The notes under the pieces: model-generated
The model's database searches: none
Seen by the model: the letters and a program-made list of their open reading frames with translations, nothing else
What the model was told of the DNA's origin: nothing
Part shown: positions 16,595 to 24,889 of the stretch, one piece after another
How positions within the stretch are numbered: the stretch's first letter is position 1
Layout: every line of letters begins with the position of its first letter
Assembly (NCBI GenBank): GCA_934096295.1
Contig: CAKOLL010000009.1
Location: 1 to 41,141 of the forward strand
Reading direction: 5' to 3'
Length of the DNA: 41,141 nt
DNA from: an uncultured Bacilli bacterium
GTDB taxonomy: Bacteria; Bacillota_I; Bacilli_A; RF39; UBA660
Program-made: the position numbers and the translations under genes

Positions 16595-16627
16595 TATGGT
16601 TATATATTACCATATTTGTTTTCAAAA
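16595..16627 (-). promoter_or_regulatory. Promoter and operator of surface protein A
   Basis: Minus-strand TTTTGA (16622-16627), 17-base spacer and TATAAC (16599-16604). The -10 box lies in a 20-base near-palindrome (16595-16614, TATGGT...ACCATA), which looks like a repressor site. Confidence 0.55.
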
Positions 16628-16630
16628 ATC

Positions 16631-16644
16631 AACCATATATGGTT
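16631..16644. promoter_or_regulatory. Perfect 14-base palindrome, likely XRE operator
   Basis: AACCATATATGGTT, a perfect palindrome just upstream of the gene A promoter. Its core recurs in the near-palindrome at 16595-16614 and, in weaker form, in front of the XRE gene (16972-16989). Confidence 0.55.
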
Positions 16645-16656
16645 AGCTGACTTCAA

Positions 16657-16683
16657 ACAAAAAAACAGATTTTTTCTGTTTTC
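16657..16683 (-). terminator. Terminator of XRE regulator A
   Basis: Minus-strand stem AAAACAG/CTGTTTT (16676-16682 with 16662-16668), six-base loop, followed by TTTTTTG. It separates the regulator from surface gene A. Confidence 0.7.
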
Positions 16684-16923
16684 TTAATCTTCCCTATCAA
16701 CTTCTAAAAATATATCATCGTTAAAAAAGTCTGCCAAAGTAATATTTAATCCGTCACAGATTCTTACAATTGTTAGTAACTTAGGATTTTTAGAATAACA
16801 ATTTACTAGATTTTCAACAGTACTTTGTGTTAAACAACTAATTGATGCGAGTTTATTAACTGATATATTTCTTTCTTTGCATATTTTTAATAGTTTAGTT
16901 GAAATAGCTTTATTAATTTTCAT
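16684..16923 (-). CDS. XRE-family transcriptional regulator (A)
   Basis: A 79-residue helix-turn-helix protein of the Xre/Cro type occupying nearly the whole length: KLLKICKERNISVNKLASIS, then recognition helix TQSTVENLV, and the family tail TIVRICDGLNITLADFF. The ATG follows GGAGGT. No sensor domain is present. It lies directly upstream of surface gene A on the same strand but with its own terminator; palindromes over both its own upstream region and the gene A promoter suggest it represses both. Comparable small XRE genes flank surface genes B and D. Confidence 0.9.
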   Translation of the reverse strand: MKINKAISTKLLKICKERNISVNKLASISCLTQSTVENLVNCYSKNPKLLTIVRICDGLNITLADFFNDDIFLEVDRED

Positions 16924-16971
16924 ACAACTAACCTCCTATGGCTAATTGTATCAAGTAAAATGTTCTGCTGA

Positions 16972-16989
16972 TTAACCATATAAAGTTAA
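16972..16989. promoter_or_regulatory. Operator-like palindrome upstream of XRE A
   Basis: TTAAC (16972-16976) and GTTAA (16985-16989) flank CATATAAA. It resembles the AACCATATATGGTT site and fits autoregulation. Confidence 0.4.
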
Positions 16990-17002
16990 TTATTAAAAAC
17001 AA

Positions 17003-17027
17003 AAAAGGATAAAAAATATCTATCCTT
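17003..17027 (-). terminator. Terminator after GT2 gene
   Basis: Minus-strand AAGGATA (17021-17027) pairs with TATCCTT (17005-17011), followed by TTTTG. It includes the gene's stop codon. Confidence 0.65.
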
Positions 17028-18525
17028 AATTTTTATTTAAATCATCAATAGTAACTTTACTTTCATGTGGTATTGGTTTCCATTCAACATGCATGAATAA
17101 TGCTGCATATGTTGCATATCTACCAATAATATCAAATGTAGGCCATGTAAATGTATAAAGCATTTTTTTCCATATAGACATTTTTTTAATATTTTTATGT
17201 TCTACAATAAATAGATATATTGCTACCCACATATTTTCAATATACATACCTATTCTAAATAATATTCTCAACCAAATAGATAAGCCAATTCCTGCGAATA
17301 AGGCATTAACTCCAGCACTCATACTAACCTTTATGGTAAAGAAGTGTCTAAGTCCTTGGGCTAAATAAGTTCCACCACCAAAAACATTTACATCTAATAC
17401 TCCAACATTATAACAGTAACATCCATACATAACTACAATAACAATTAACCACCTAGCAATATTAAATACTGAAAATGGTGTAAGTTGCATTAATGTATCA
17501 TATGATGCAAATCTATGCCTAATATTTTCAACAATATTTAATAAAAATCCTTTAAATGATTTAGATTTTTCTTTTTTATTTACAGAATTTTCTCCCCATT
17601 TAGTTCTAACATACCATTTACCTAAAAATATATTAATAAACAAATACGGACCAGATTCCACAAAAGCTTGCAAATGTCCCTTTGCCCATCTTGTTCTTTG
17701 TCTTAACGCAACTTTTAAACTAACAGGTTGTTCATCATAAAACATTGCTTCATTTTGATAACTAATTTGATACCCTTGAGCAACAGCATCTGCAGTTAAT
17801 GCCCTATCTTCAGTAAGTGATGTATAATGCCAACCATTTTTAACTATTTCACTTGTAAACAAAAAACCAGTTCCTTGAATATTCGTTGCTAAATGTAAAA
17901 CACTTCTCGCTCTATGATTATATCTAATTGATCTAATCCAATGAAGTGCATAAGTTGATGCAATCCAATTTTCATCAAAATTCTTTGTATTTCTATATGA
18001 TGTTATAATTTTTTCTCCCGAATCAAAAGCATCATTCATTTTTGTTACAAAATCTTTTTTAAGTAAGTTATCAGCATCAAAAACAAAATATCCTTCAAAA
18101 CTCATTCTACCATAATCTTCTTCAATTCTATCAAATAAAAACTCTAATGCATAACCTTTAGTTCTATGTTCATTATCAAATCTTTCATAACATATTGCCC
18201 CATGTTCTCTTGCAACCTTCGCAGTACTATCAGTACAATTATCTGCAACAACAAATACTGTTAACAAATCCTTTGGATAATCTTGCTTATTAATACTATC
18301 AAGTAGATTTCCAATAACCTTTTCTTCATTTCTAGCGGCTATCACTATCCCATATTTATGTTTTTTCTTTGCAGGCTTAAATTTTCTAGTAAAGAAGAAT
18401 CCAATAATCCAATACAATGTTTTATAAGCTAGCATCGCACTTAAAACACTACTTATAATATAATAAACATTTTTCCAATCTATATAAGCATCTCCGATAA
18501 CACTAATAATATTACATAAACTCAT
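17026..18525 (-). CDS. Processive family 2 glycosyltransferase
   Basis: A 499-residue membrane glycosyltransferase of the cellulose/poly-GlcNAc synthase type. One span (about 30-45) precedes the GT-A domain: GIVIAARNEEKVI, VVADNCTDSTA, the DxD motif in FVFDADNLL, the TED motif in SLTEDRALT and the product-binding QRTRWAKGH (QxxRW). Several spans follow after about residue 360. It should polymerise and export a sugar chain from a nucleotide-sugar. It follows the GH25 gene by 50 bases on the same strand. The start has AGAGGT ten bases upstream. The polymer type is not deducible. Confidence 0.9.
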   Translation of the reverse strand: MSLCNIISVIGDAYIDWKNVYYIISSVLSAMLAYKTLYWIIGFFFTRKFKPAKKKHKYGIVIAARNEEKVIGNLLDSINKQDYPKDLLTVFVVADNCTDSTAKVAREHGAICYERFDNEHRTKGYALEFLFDRIEEDYGRMSFEGYFVFDADNLLKKDFVTKMNDAFDSGEKIITSYRNTKNFDENWIASTYALHWIRSIRYNHRARSVLHLATNIQGTGFLFTSEIVKNGWHYTSLTEDRALTADAVAQGYQISYQNEAMFYDEQPVSLKVALRQRTRWAKGHLQAFVESGPYLFINIFLGKWYVRTKWGENSVNKKEKSKSFKGFLLNIVENIRHRFASYDTLMQLTPFSVFNIARWLIVIVVMYGCYCYNVGVLDVNVFGGGTYLAQGLRHFFTIKVSMSAGVNALFAGIGLSIWLRILFRIGMYIENMWVAIYLFIVEHKNIKKMSIWKKMLYTFTWPTFDIIGRYATYAALFMHVEWKPIPHESKVTIDDLNKN

Positions 18526-18575
18526 AAATAAATACCTCTTTAATTAATAAATAAATTATATCTTACTAATAATTT

Positions 18576-19781
18576 TTAGTCAATATATCTTATATCTATA
18601 TCTACATCCCCATTTATTCCATCAACTCTTCCATTACTACAAAGTTGCCAATAAGAATAATCACCAGTATAATTTGTATTCTTCGTATAATGAGCAAGCC
18701 AAACCGGATAATCAACACTCATCCATATATTTTCTAAATATGTTTTACTACTATAAAGCATTGCATCATAACCAACATTTTTTACAGTATCCATAAACTT
18801 TTTAGCCATATTAGTTAACCCAAAGAAACTAAGTTCATATTTATTAAAACTTCCCCAATTTTCCCAGTCAAAAGCAATAGGCAACTCTACTTTATAGTCT
18901 TTAATTTGATCTATAATCCATTTAGCATCACTAACAGCTCTATCAACACTATTGGCATATGAATAAAAATAAATACCAACAGGAATACCAACACTATTAG
19001 CATTCTTTATATTTTGAACAAATTTGCTATCAACAAAATTTTCTCCATTAATTCCATTTGATGAACCAACTCTAATAATAACAAATTCAACTCCGGCATT
19101 CTTTAATTTACTAAAATCAATATCTCCTTGCCATTTAGAAACATCTATACCAATTTGGGTATTATCATTTTTATAATTTTTTATTACATCACTAAACTCA
19201 GTAACAGTTTTAACTCCATTTCTTCCTTTATTATCACTAGGTTCATTTACATTTAACGTAAATTTCTTTTCAGATATATTTCCATTACTATCAGTGGCTT
19301 TAAAAACTAATTTATAAGAGCCAACACTATTTAAATCATAATCTCCTTCAATAACACAAACTGGATTTTTATCATAATTATCTCCGCACATTATTTTTTC
19401 TAACAAATTATCTTCACTACCCTTAGTTACATTATAACTTTTACCAAGCCATATCAACGGAGCTTCTTTATCAACCACATTAATTTCATAACTATATTTT
19501 AACTTTATTCCATCATCATTTACATATTGAAAATTAACTTTTTTCTTTCCTAAACTATCTGTATCAATATAATAATCATCAATAATTTTTCCATTAATAC
19601 TTTCTATAAATGATGAAACCCTTAATGTATCAGCAAAATCTGCATCTAAATTTTCAACCAACTTAATTTCAATTTTAGCAGTTTTAACTCTAATATATCT
19701 ATATAAAAAATATCCACCAATACTTAATAACAATATTCCAAATATAACACTAATTATAATAATTATTCTTTTTTTATTCAT
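18576..19781 (-). CDS. Membrane-anchored GH25 lysozyme with Ig-like domain
   Basis: A 401-residue wall hydrolase. A span at residues 7-27 anchors or exports it; an Ig-like/DUF5011-type domain follows (about 100-180, ending in GSYKLVFKATDSNGN), and the C-terminal GH25 domain (about 215-401) shows IDVSKWQGDIDF, VIIRVG, GIYFYSYA and the catalytic acid in IAFDWENWG. GH25 enzymes cut the MurNAc-GlcNAc bond of peptidoglycan. The start follows GGGGTGA. It precedes the GT2 gene and lies behind surface gene B with its own promoter (19802-19830). Its presence indicates that the host has a peptidoglycan wall or attacks those of others. Confidence 0.92.
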   Translation of the reverse strand: MNKKRIIIIISVIFGILLLSIGGYFLYRYIRVKTAKIEIKLVENLDADFADTLRVSSFIESINGKIIDDYYIDTDSLGKKKVNFQYVNDDGIKLKYSYEINVVDKEAPLIWLGKSYNVTKGSEDNLLEKIMCGDNYDKNPVCVIEGDYDLNSVGSYKLVFKATDSNGNISEKKFTLNVNEPSDNKGRNGVKTVTEFSDVIKNYKNDNTQIGIDVSKWQGDIDFSKLKNAGVEFVIIRVGSSNGINGENFVDSKFVQNIKNANSVGIPVGIYFYSYANSVDRAVSDAKWIIDQIKDYKVELPIAFDWENWGSFNKYELSFFGLTNMAKKFMDTVKNVGYDAMLYSSKTYLENIWMSVDYPVWLAHYTKNTNYTGDYSYWQLCSNGRVDGINGDVDIDIRYID

Positions 19782-19801
19782 TTATAATTCACCCCACATC
19801 A

Positions 19802-19830
19802 AGTATACGAATTATTTTTTAATAAATCAA
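19802..19830 (-). promoter_or_regulatory. Promoter of the lysozyme-GT2 pair
   Basis: Minus-strand TTGATT (19825-19830), 17-base spacer, TATACT (19802-19807), 21 bases before the ATG at 19781. Confidence 0.6.
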
Positions 19831-19898
19831 GTCAAAAAGAAAAATAAAAACTGACAAAATTCATTATCAATTTTTATTTTATTTGTTTATAATATATA

Positions 19899-21833
19899 TT
19901 AGTTTATTCGTATTGGGTCTGATTGGGTACCTATTCCTGATTTATAAGTTACTGATGACTCAAGAGAAAAAACAGGACGCACTCCATAGTAACCGAAGGC
20001 TTCACCATAATTATAGTCTATATCACCTCTAGCAAACACATAGAATGCGCGAATCGAATCGTCAGACCTGCGAGTAATTGTCCATTCACTTTCTCCCATA
20101 TACATCCAATTATTGCTTGCTACATAATTATAATTACTTAAAGAATTAGTCCAATCACTTGGACTGGCTGCAAATCCATAATCATTTACATATATCAAAC
20201 CTATTTTGGCATTATATTCTATAGCTTTATCTGTACTATTTGTGGCATCTGGATTTATTATTTCATTTTGATATGCTGTTGCTGGTTTTGCAGATGTTAT
20301 GTTTGTATATGTATTTCCTCCAACTTTCCATGTTGTTATGGCTATCTTATTTGCCCAATCACTACCAATATTATTTATGAAATTTATATTTAAGTTTGTT
20401 TTATTTAATAAGCTTGTACGCCATGTGTTCGTTCCAGTTTTTGTTGCATTGTAATTCCAATAATAAATACCTATCGATGATAAATTGCCATTATAATACT
20501 TTTCTGATGGAGTTCCGGAGGTTTTATAATCCCCATCTATTCCCAGTAAATCACTTGTTGCATAATCATATTTTATTAATTTTACTTTTCCATCTATTAC
20601 TCCAATAATTCGATATAAATTATCGATTGGACATGGACTTTCATTTGTTCCAAAACACACAAAGTTATTTAACTCATTTTTCCATGTACCAGTACCAAGA
20701 TATTTAACATTTACATTGGCGATTCGCATTGTAACATCCCCATTGGAAAATAAATATGATTTATCTTTACAAGTTTCTTGACTTACACCCCCAATATCAT
20801 CATTTGTATATGCATATGTAATACTTTCTCCATCAGTTGTTTTACATGCATTATTTTCCCAAACAATACTCTTTTCTTCTGTTAATAATCTTGTTATAGA
20901 ATTATCTAAATACATTTCATTTGAACCACTACTACTAAATAAATAAACTTTATTGCAATCCTTTTTATTTGATGTTTCTGCTGATGCACTATCATTTAAT
21001 CCATATACCTCATTTCCATTATAAGAACAAGAACCATCTCTTCCTGAATATCTATATGAGTTATCTCCCGCCCCATTTTCTAAACTTGCATTATGTATTG
21101 TTATTTTTGATGTGTCATAGCCCAGATTTCCATATTTTATTATACAGTCTTTTAAGTTTTCTCCATCACTACAATAATCTGCTATTGTTGGATTGTATCC
21201 TCCTTTTTTAACTACAACTTTTGCTCCAAAATTCTTTCCAGCATTTTTTGATTGGTCTGCATTATAGTTTATCATTGTTATTGTAATATTCCATTGTTCT
21301 TCTTTTCTTGGGTTTGCTGTTATTTCCCTATTATCTAATATTGTTACTAATCCTGTTACTCCAGTTATATCATATCCTGATATTGATGCTCCACTTGCAT
21401 CTGTTACTGTTTTATATGTTAAATTTGATAAATTTGTTATGGCATTTCCATCTGCATCTGTTATGCTTAGTATCAATTCTGGTGTGTCTGTATTTATTGA
21501 ATAACCAAATGTATTTGTATATATACTTAGATACAAATAGTAATTTTGTGTTGCTGTATTTGTTTTACTATTCGCTGTCAATAATGCTTTGGCAAATGTT
21601 GAACCTGTTTGATTACCATTACCTTCTGCAAAGTTTTCTTGATTAAGTGTTAATGTTATTGAATCACCTGTTTCAAATGTTAAGGTATCCACAGTATTTG
21701 CATTAATCCTAATATCCGTTTGAGAACCTTCTCCGGTTTGTGCTGCAAAATACGCATATGTTGCTCCGATCATTATAATTACTAATGCAATAATTGATAT
21801 AATTGATATTATTTTTGTTTTTTTATTTTCCAT
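19899..21833 (-). CDS. Surface protein B with variable C-terminal domain
   Basis: A 644-residue paralogue of protein A. The N-terminal membrane segment ends in GATYAYF and the next 60 residues are almost the same as in A. A cysteine-bearing insert (about 215-390) is unique to B. The C-terminal domain repeats the A landmarks: NNFVCFGTNESPCP, YRIIGVIDG, IGLIYVNDYGFA, EWTITR and VRPVFSLESS, ending in GIGTQSDP. Between WTITR and VRPVF the sequence is unlike A. The start follows AAGGAG and a promoter at 21869-21897. A divergent XRE gene starts 117 bases away. Probably a SipW-processed or membrane-anchored surface protein with a lectin-like tip; ligand unknown. Confidence 0.82.
   Translation of the reverse strand: MENKKTKIISIISIIALVIIMIGATYAYFAAQTGEGSQTDIRINANTVDTLTFETGDSITLTLNQENFAEGNGNQTGSTFAKALLTANSKTNTATQNYYLYLSIYTNTFGYSINTDTPELILSITDADGNAITNLSNLTYKTVTDASGASISGYDITGVTGLVTILDNREITANPRKEEQWNITITMINYNADQSKNAGKNFGAKVVVKKGGYNPTIADYCSDGENLKDCIIKYGNLGYDTSKITIHNASLENGAGDNSYRYSGRDGSCSYNGNEVYGLNDSASAETSNKKDCNKVYLFSSSGSNEMYLDNSITRLLTEEKSIVWENNACKTTDGESITYAYTNDDIGGVSQETCKDKSYLFSNGDVTMRIANVNVKYLGTGTWKNELNNFVCFGTNESPCPIDNLYRIIGVIDGKVKLIKYDYATSDLLGIDGDYKTSGTPSEKYYNGNLSSIGIYYWNYNATKTGTNTWRTSLLNKTNLNINFINNIGSDWANKIAITTWKVGGNTYTNITSAKPATAYQNEIINPDATNSTDKAIEYNAKIGLIYVNDYGFAASPSDWTNSLSNYNYVASNNWMYMGESEWTITRRSDDSIRAFYVFARGDIDYNYGEAFGYYGVRPVFSLESSVTYKSGIGTQSDPIRIN
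19974..20075 (-). other. Hypervariable block of surface protein B
   Basis: About 33 codons between WTITR and RPVF. Twenty-one or so end in C or T (for example TCT, GAC, GAT, ATT, CGC, TTC, TAT), against the A-ending preference around it, and CG dinucleotides are frequent. Conserved positions (GTG, GGA-GTG-CGT-CCT) interrupt it at intervals. This matches the expected product of adenine mutagenesis of an AAY-rich template. Confidence 0.45.
21667..21788 (-). repeat. Duplicated N-terminal coding segment (B copy)
   Basis: Partner of 16398-16519; same length, few substitutions, no gaps. It codes for the signal region and the start of the mature part. Confidence 0.65.
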
Positions 21834-21868
21834 ATTGTACTCCTTTTCTTTATATTCTTTACATTCAA

Positions 21869-21897
21869 ATTATACTCAAAATAAATTTGTTAGTTAA
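21869..21897 (-). promoter_or_regulatory. Promoter of surface protein B
   Basis: Minus-strand TTAACT (21892-21897), 17-base spacer, TATAAT (21869-21874). Between it and the divergent XRE gene lies a near-palindrome (TTGGTAA...TTACAA, 21915-21931) that could be the operator. Confidence 0.6.
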
Positions 21898-21950
21898 TAC
21901 CTCACATATAGATATTTGGTAAAATATTACAATATATATAGGTGAAAACT

Positions 21951-22205
21951 ATGAAAAATAAAGAAATAGATTTTGATACAGACATTTATAATACTATAAG
22001 AAAGAATATTAGAAAATATAGATTAGAAAAAGGTATAACATCTGCTGAACTTGCAGAAATGGTAGATTTATCTCATGATTTTATAAGACAAATTCAAAGT
22101 GAAAAAGTTGCATATAACTTTTCAGTTGAAACATTATACAGAATATCAAAAGCCTTAGATGTCCCAATAGATATTTTAGTTGCAAAAGAAAAAAAGAAAA
22201 AATAG
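21951..22205 (+). CDS. XRE-family transcriptional regulator (B)
   Basis: An 84-residue Xre/Cro-type regulator. After a short N-terminal extension come IRKNIRKYRLEKGITSAELA, recognition helix SHDFIRQIQ and the typical tail TLYRISKALDVPIDILV; the C-terminus is a lysine run. An in-frame GTG at 21942 lies within the AGGTG ribosome site, so the ATG at 21951 is chosen. It is divergent from surface gene B and the shared 117-base region contains B's promoter, so control of B is likely. A strong terminator follows and overlaps the last codons. Confidence 0.9.
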   Translation: MKNKEIDFDTDIYNTIRKNIRKYRLEKGITSAELAEMVDLSHDFIRQIQSEKVAYNFSVETLYRISKALDVPIDILVAKEKKKK

Positions 22206-22230
22206 TTTCGTTTTGAAAAACTATTTTTTC
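22195..22230. terminator. Terminator between XRE B and dehydrogenase
   Basis: AAAAAATAGTTT (22197-22208) pairs with AAACTATTTTTT (22218-22229). T-runs on both sides, so probably bidirectional for the two convergent genes. Confidence 0.8.
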
Positions 22231-22985
22231 TTTACGCCCAATTTCTTTCCTTGAATATGATAACAATAAATAAGTTGTAATTTATAAGGAATCAATCTTA
22301 ATAAAAATATACCTAACTTAATTCTTAAAGTTGGAATAATAATCATTTTTTTGTTAAACATTTTATCTATAGCATATTCTGCTACATATTTTGGACTAGC
22401 TTCTTTAATATTAAACTCACCATGCGCTACTTTATTAAAATTAGTATTAACTGGACCAGGACATAAAGCAGAAACTACCACATTGCTTCCACTTTGTCTT
22501 AATTCTTCATTAATAGCCATCGTAAGTTTAAGCACATAGTTTTTGGTAGCATAATAAGTACTAAGTCTAGGCCCTGCCATAAAACCAGCACTTGATGCAA
22601 CATTTAAAATATAACCACTATCTTTTTCCACAAAATCTTTTAAGAATAATTTAGTTAAAATATGGTATGCTTTAATATTTAGATCAATCATTTCAAGTTC
22701 ACGTGTTAAATCTGTTTCAGTAAATATTCCAAATAAACCAAAACCTGCATTATTAATTAATATATCAATATTTTCATCTTTGCATATATCATATAACTTA
22801 AAAACATTCTTTTCTTTAAGTAAATCAAGTTCTATCACTAAAACATTTACTTTAACATTCTCTTTAATTTTTAACATCTCTTCTTTATTTCTAGCAACAA
22901 GTACTAAATCAATACCTTTACTTGCTAAAACATATGCCATATTTTTTCCAATTCCACTTGAAGCTCCGGTTATAAGTGCTTTCAT
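22221..22985 (-). CDS. Short-chain dehydrogenase/reductase
   Basis: A 254-residue classical SDR. The cofactor loop TGASSGIG begins at residue 6; NNAGFG, the catalytic Ser in NVASSAGF and the YxxxK motif (YYATKNY) are present, followed by the CPGPVNTNF loop. Residues around VARN after strand 2 suggest NADP preference. The C-terminal 40 residues (MIIIPTLRIKLGIFLLRLIPYKLQ) are hydrophobic and basic, as in the membrane-associated DltE/YqjQ-like group acting on lipids. The ATG follows GGGAGG. The substrate is unknown. Confidence 0.92.
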   Translation of the reverse strand: MKALITGASSGIGKNMAYVLASKGIDLVLVARNKEEMLKIKENVKVNVLVIELDLLKEKNVFKLYDICKDENIDILINNAGFGLFGIFTETDLTRELEMIDLNIKAYHILTKLFLKDFVEKDSGYILNVASSAGFMAGPRLSTYYATKNYVLKLTMAINEELRQSGSNVVVSALCPGPVNTNFNKVAHGEFNIKEASPKYVAEYAIDKMFNKKMIIIPTLRIKLGIFLLRLIPYKLQLIYCYHIQGKKLGVKKK

Positions 22986-23009
22986 TTTTTAATCCTCCCT
23001 ATTATTTAT

Positions 23010-23126
23010 CTATGAATCATTCCATCGTATAGTATCTATAATTATCTTATCCTTAGGATAGTTATCATTTATATTTTTATACGCTCCAACATCTTTTTCA
23101 CAAAATTTATCACTTAAATTTAACAA
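23010..23126 (-). pseudogene. Possible gene remnant (C-terminal fragment)
   Basis: A 38-codon open frame from TTG (23126) to TAG (23010) with protein-like composition (YKNINDNYPKDKIIIDTIRW near the end). It has no ribosome site and no partner upstream, where the pyrophosphatase terminator lies, so it reads like the tail of a lost gene. Family not recognised; the frame could be chance. Confidence 0.25.
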
Positions 23127-23129
23127 AAC

Positions 23130-23173
23130 AAAAAGCCAAATTTGTACTTTGTAAAATACAAAATTGGCTTTTT
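23130..23173. terminator. Strong terminator after pyrophosphatase
   Basis: A 17-base stem with one mismatch (23130-23146 with 23157-23173), starting AAAAAGCCAA and ending TTGGCTTTTT, ten-base loop; T-runs in both directions. It lies 35 bases after the pyrophosphatase stop. Confidence 0.88.
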
Positions 23174-23207
23174 ATACTATTTTGCACTCCACGGTATACA
23201 AAATATT

Positions 23208-24827
23208 TTATTTCTTATCTTCCATAACACTTAAAATACTTGGTAAGATTTGTTTTTTTCTTGAAACCATCTTAGGTAAAAATACACCTTCATGAGTATC
23301 TTTAAGCCCAAAAGCTTCTTCAATCACTTCACTTGCATTAGTATTATAAATTACATATGAACCATTCTTTATTATATCAGTTATGAAAATAACTACAACA
23401 CTATAATTAGTATTAGCCATTTCATTTAAAACATCCACATATTCATCCATATTTTCTTTTATTCTATCAAAATCTAATGTCATTACTTGACCAATTCCTA
23501 AATTTTTAGAACCTACCACATAATTTTTGAAATCGCTCTTTATTAGATCTCTAACACTCATTCCTTCTATAGAAGAAGCAGCTTTTATCATTTCAAGACC
23601 ATATTTATCCATATCAACTTTGGCAATACTAGCAAGTTTAACAGCTGCAAATCTATCATCATCCGTAGTGGTTGGACTAGTTAAAAGAAGTGTATCAGAA
23701 AGAATAGCTGATAACATAAGTCCACCAATTTCCTTTGGAATATTAATTTTATTTTCAATATACATATCATAAATCATTGTAGATGTACAACCAACTGGTC
23801 TACTTCTAAAATTAATTGGCACATTTGTACCTATTGCTCCTAAATTATGATGATCGATAATTTCCAAAATATTAGCTTCTTCAATTCCATCAACTGATTG
23901 AGCCAAATTGTTATGATCCACCAATATAACTTTTTGTTTATCATAATCATTTGGTCCTGTAAGTCTAATTAATCCCAAACATTCCCTTTTATTATTAATA
24001 ACTGGATAATTAGTATGATTAACCTTATGAGTCATTGTTTTAAAATCACTAAAAGAGTCATCATTATAAACAGTAACAGGATTCTTATTTACATTAATAT
24101 TTTTTATAAAGTTACTTAACGTAATTCTTGTTGCAATTTGAAAACTATCAAGTTCAGATGCAATAATATTAACTCCGTTTTCTTGAGCTTTTTTAATTAT
24201 TTTCTTTTCCAAATTTATATTTAAAGGAAGAATAACCAATTTAACTTTACTCTTCATAGCATAATCAAGTACTTTATATCTATCTCCAACAATTAATATG
24301 TCATCACTATTTAACTCAAAAGCTTGTTCTAATGCTTTAAAACTTAAGCCCGCAATTAAAGTAGTTCCTTTTATTATATCATCACATTTAACAATTACTT
24401 TAGCATTTAATGTCTCAATAATATTATCTAAAGTTGTATAAACTTGTTCTCTATTACCATTTATTAAGTATCTAGCTAGTTCCTTTAAAGTTACATAACC
24501 AGTCAAAACTTTTTTATCATCTACCAAAGGTATTGCAGTAACATTATGTTTTTCCATCAATTTAAAAGCTTCATCTATACTTCTATTTTCATCAATATAC
24601 GCCTTTTTATCATACTTAACATTTTTAATTCTAACCCTTACATCATTTAAATAACTTGGAACAGGCACATTAAAATAGTTTAAAACAAATCTTGTTTCAT
24701 TATTAATATTTCCAAGCACTTTTGGCACAGTTTTATCCCCAAGTTCATTCTTTAAATAAGATAATGCAATACTTGAACAAACTGTATCAGTATCAGGACT
24801 CTTATGTCCAAAAATAAATGTTGTCAT
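23208..24827 (-). CDS. ppaC: Manganese-dependent inorganic pyrophosphatase with CBS domains
   Basis: A 539-residue family II pyrophosphatase, hydrolysing pyrophosphate in the cytoplasm. The DHH phosphoesterase motifs are FGHKSPDTDTVCSS at the N-terminus, ILVDHNNLAQS and IIDHHNLG; the DHHA2 domain carries the substrate-binding SRKKQILP near the end. Inserted in the DHH domain are a CBS pair (about 65-125 and 245-290) with a DRTGG-like domain between, the layout of nucleotide-regulated CBS-pyrophosphatases of clostridia, where AMP/ADP inhibit and ATP or diadenosine nucleotides activate. Length is as expected. The ATG follows GGGTGAT. Its promoter (24852-24880) is divergent from that of uvrB. 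Confidence 0.95.
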   Translation of the reverse strand: MTTFIFGHKSPDTDTVCSSIALSYLKNELGDKTVPKVLGNINNETRFVLNYFNVPVPSYLNDVRVRIKNVKYDKKAYIDENRSIDEAFKLMEKHNVTAIPLVDDKKVLTGYVTLKELARYLINGNREQVYTTLDNIIETLNAKVIVKCDDIIKGTTLIAGLSFKALEQAFELNSDDILIVGDRYKVLDYAMKSKVKLVILPLNINLEKKIIKKAQENGVNIIASELDSFQIATRITLSNFIKNINVNKNPVTVYNDDSFSDFKTMTHKVNHTNYPVINNKRECLGLIRLTGPNDYDKQKVILVDHNNLAQSVDGIEEANILEIIDHHNLGAIGTNVPINFRSRPVGCTSTMIYDMYIENKINIPKEIGGLMLSAILSDTLLLTSPTTTDDDRFAAVKLASIAKVDMDKYGLEMIKAASSIEGMSVRDLIKSDFKNYVVGSKNLGIGQVMTLDFDRIKENMDEYVDVLNEMANTNYSVVVIFITDIIKNGSYVIYNTNASEVIEEAFGLKDTHEGVFLPKMVSRKKQILPSILSVMEDKK

Positions 24828-24851
24828 ATAATCACCCTCATTTATAGAAAG

Positions 24852-24880
24852 ATTTTACCACAAATCAAAACAATTTACAA
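24852..24880 (-). promoter_or_regulatory. ppaC: Promoter of pyrophosphatase gene
   Basis: Minus-strand TTGTAA (24875-24880), 17-base spacer, TAAAAT (24852-24857), followed by the GAGGGTGAT ribosome site. Confidence 0.6.
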
Positions 24881-24889
24881 GAAAAAACA

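Noticed and set aside
20396..21646. Several plus-strand open frames inside gene B (and similar ones in gene A)
   Set aside because: Leu/His-rich shadow translations of the minus-strand surface genes, with no ribosome sites.
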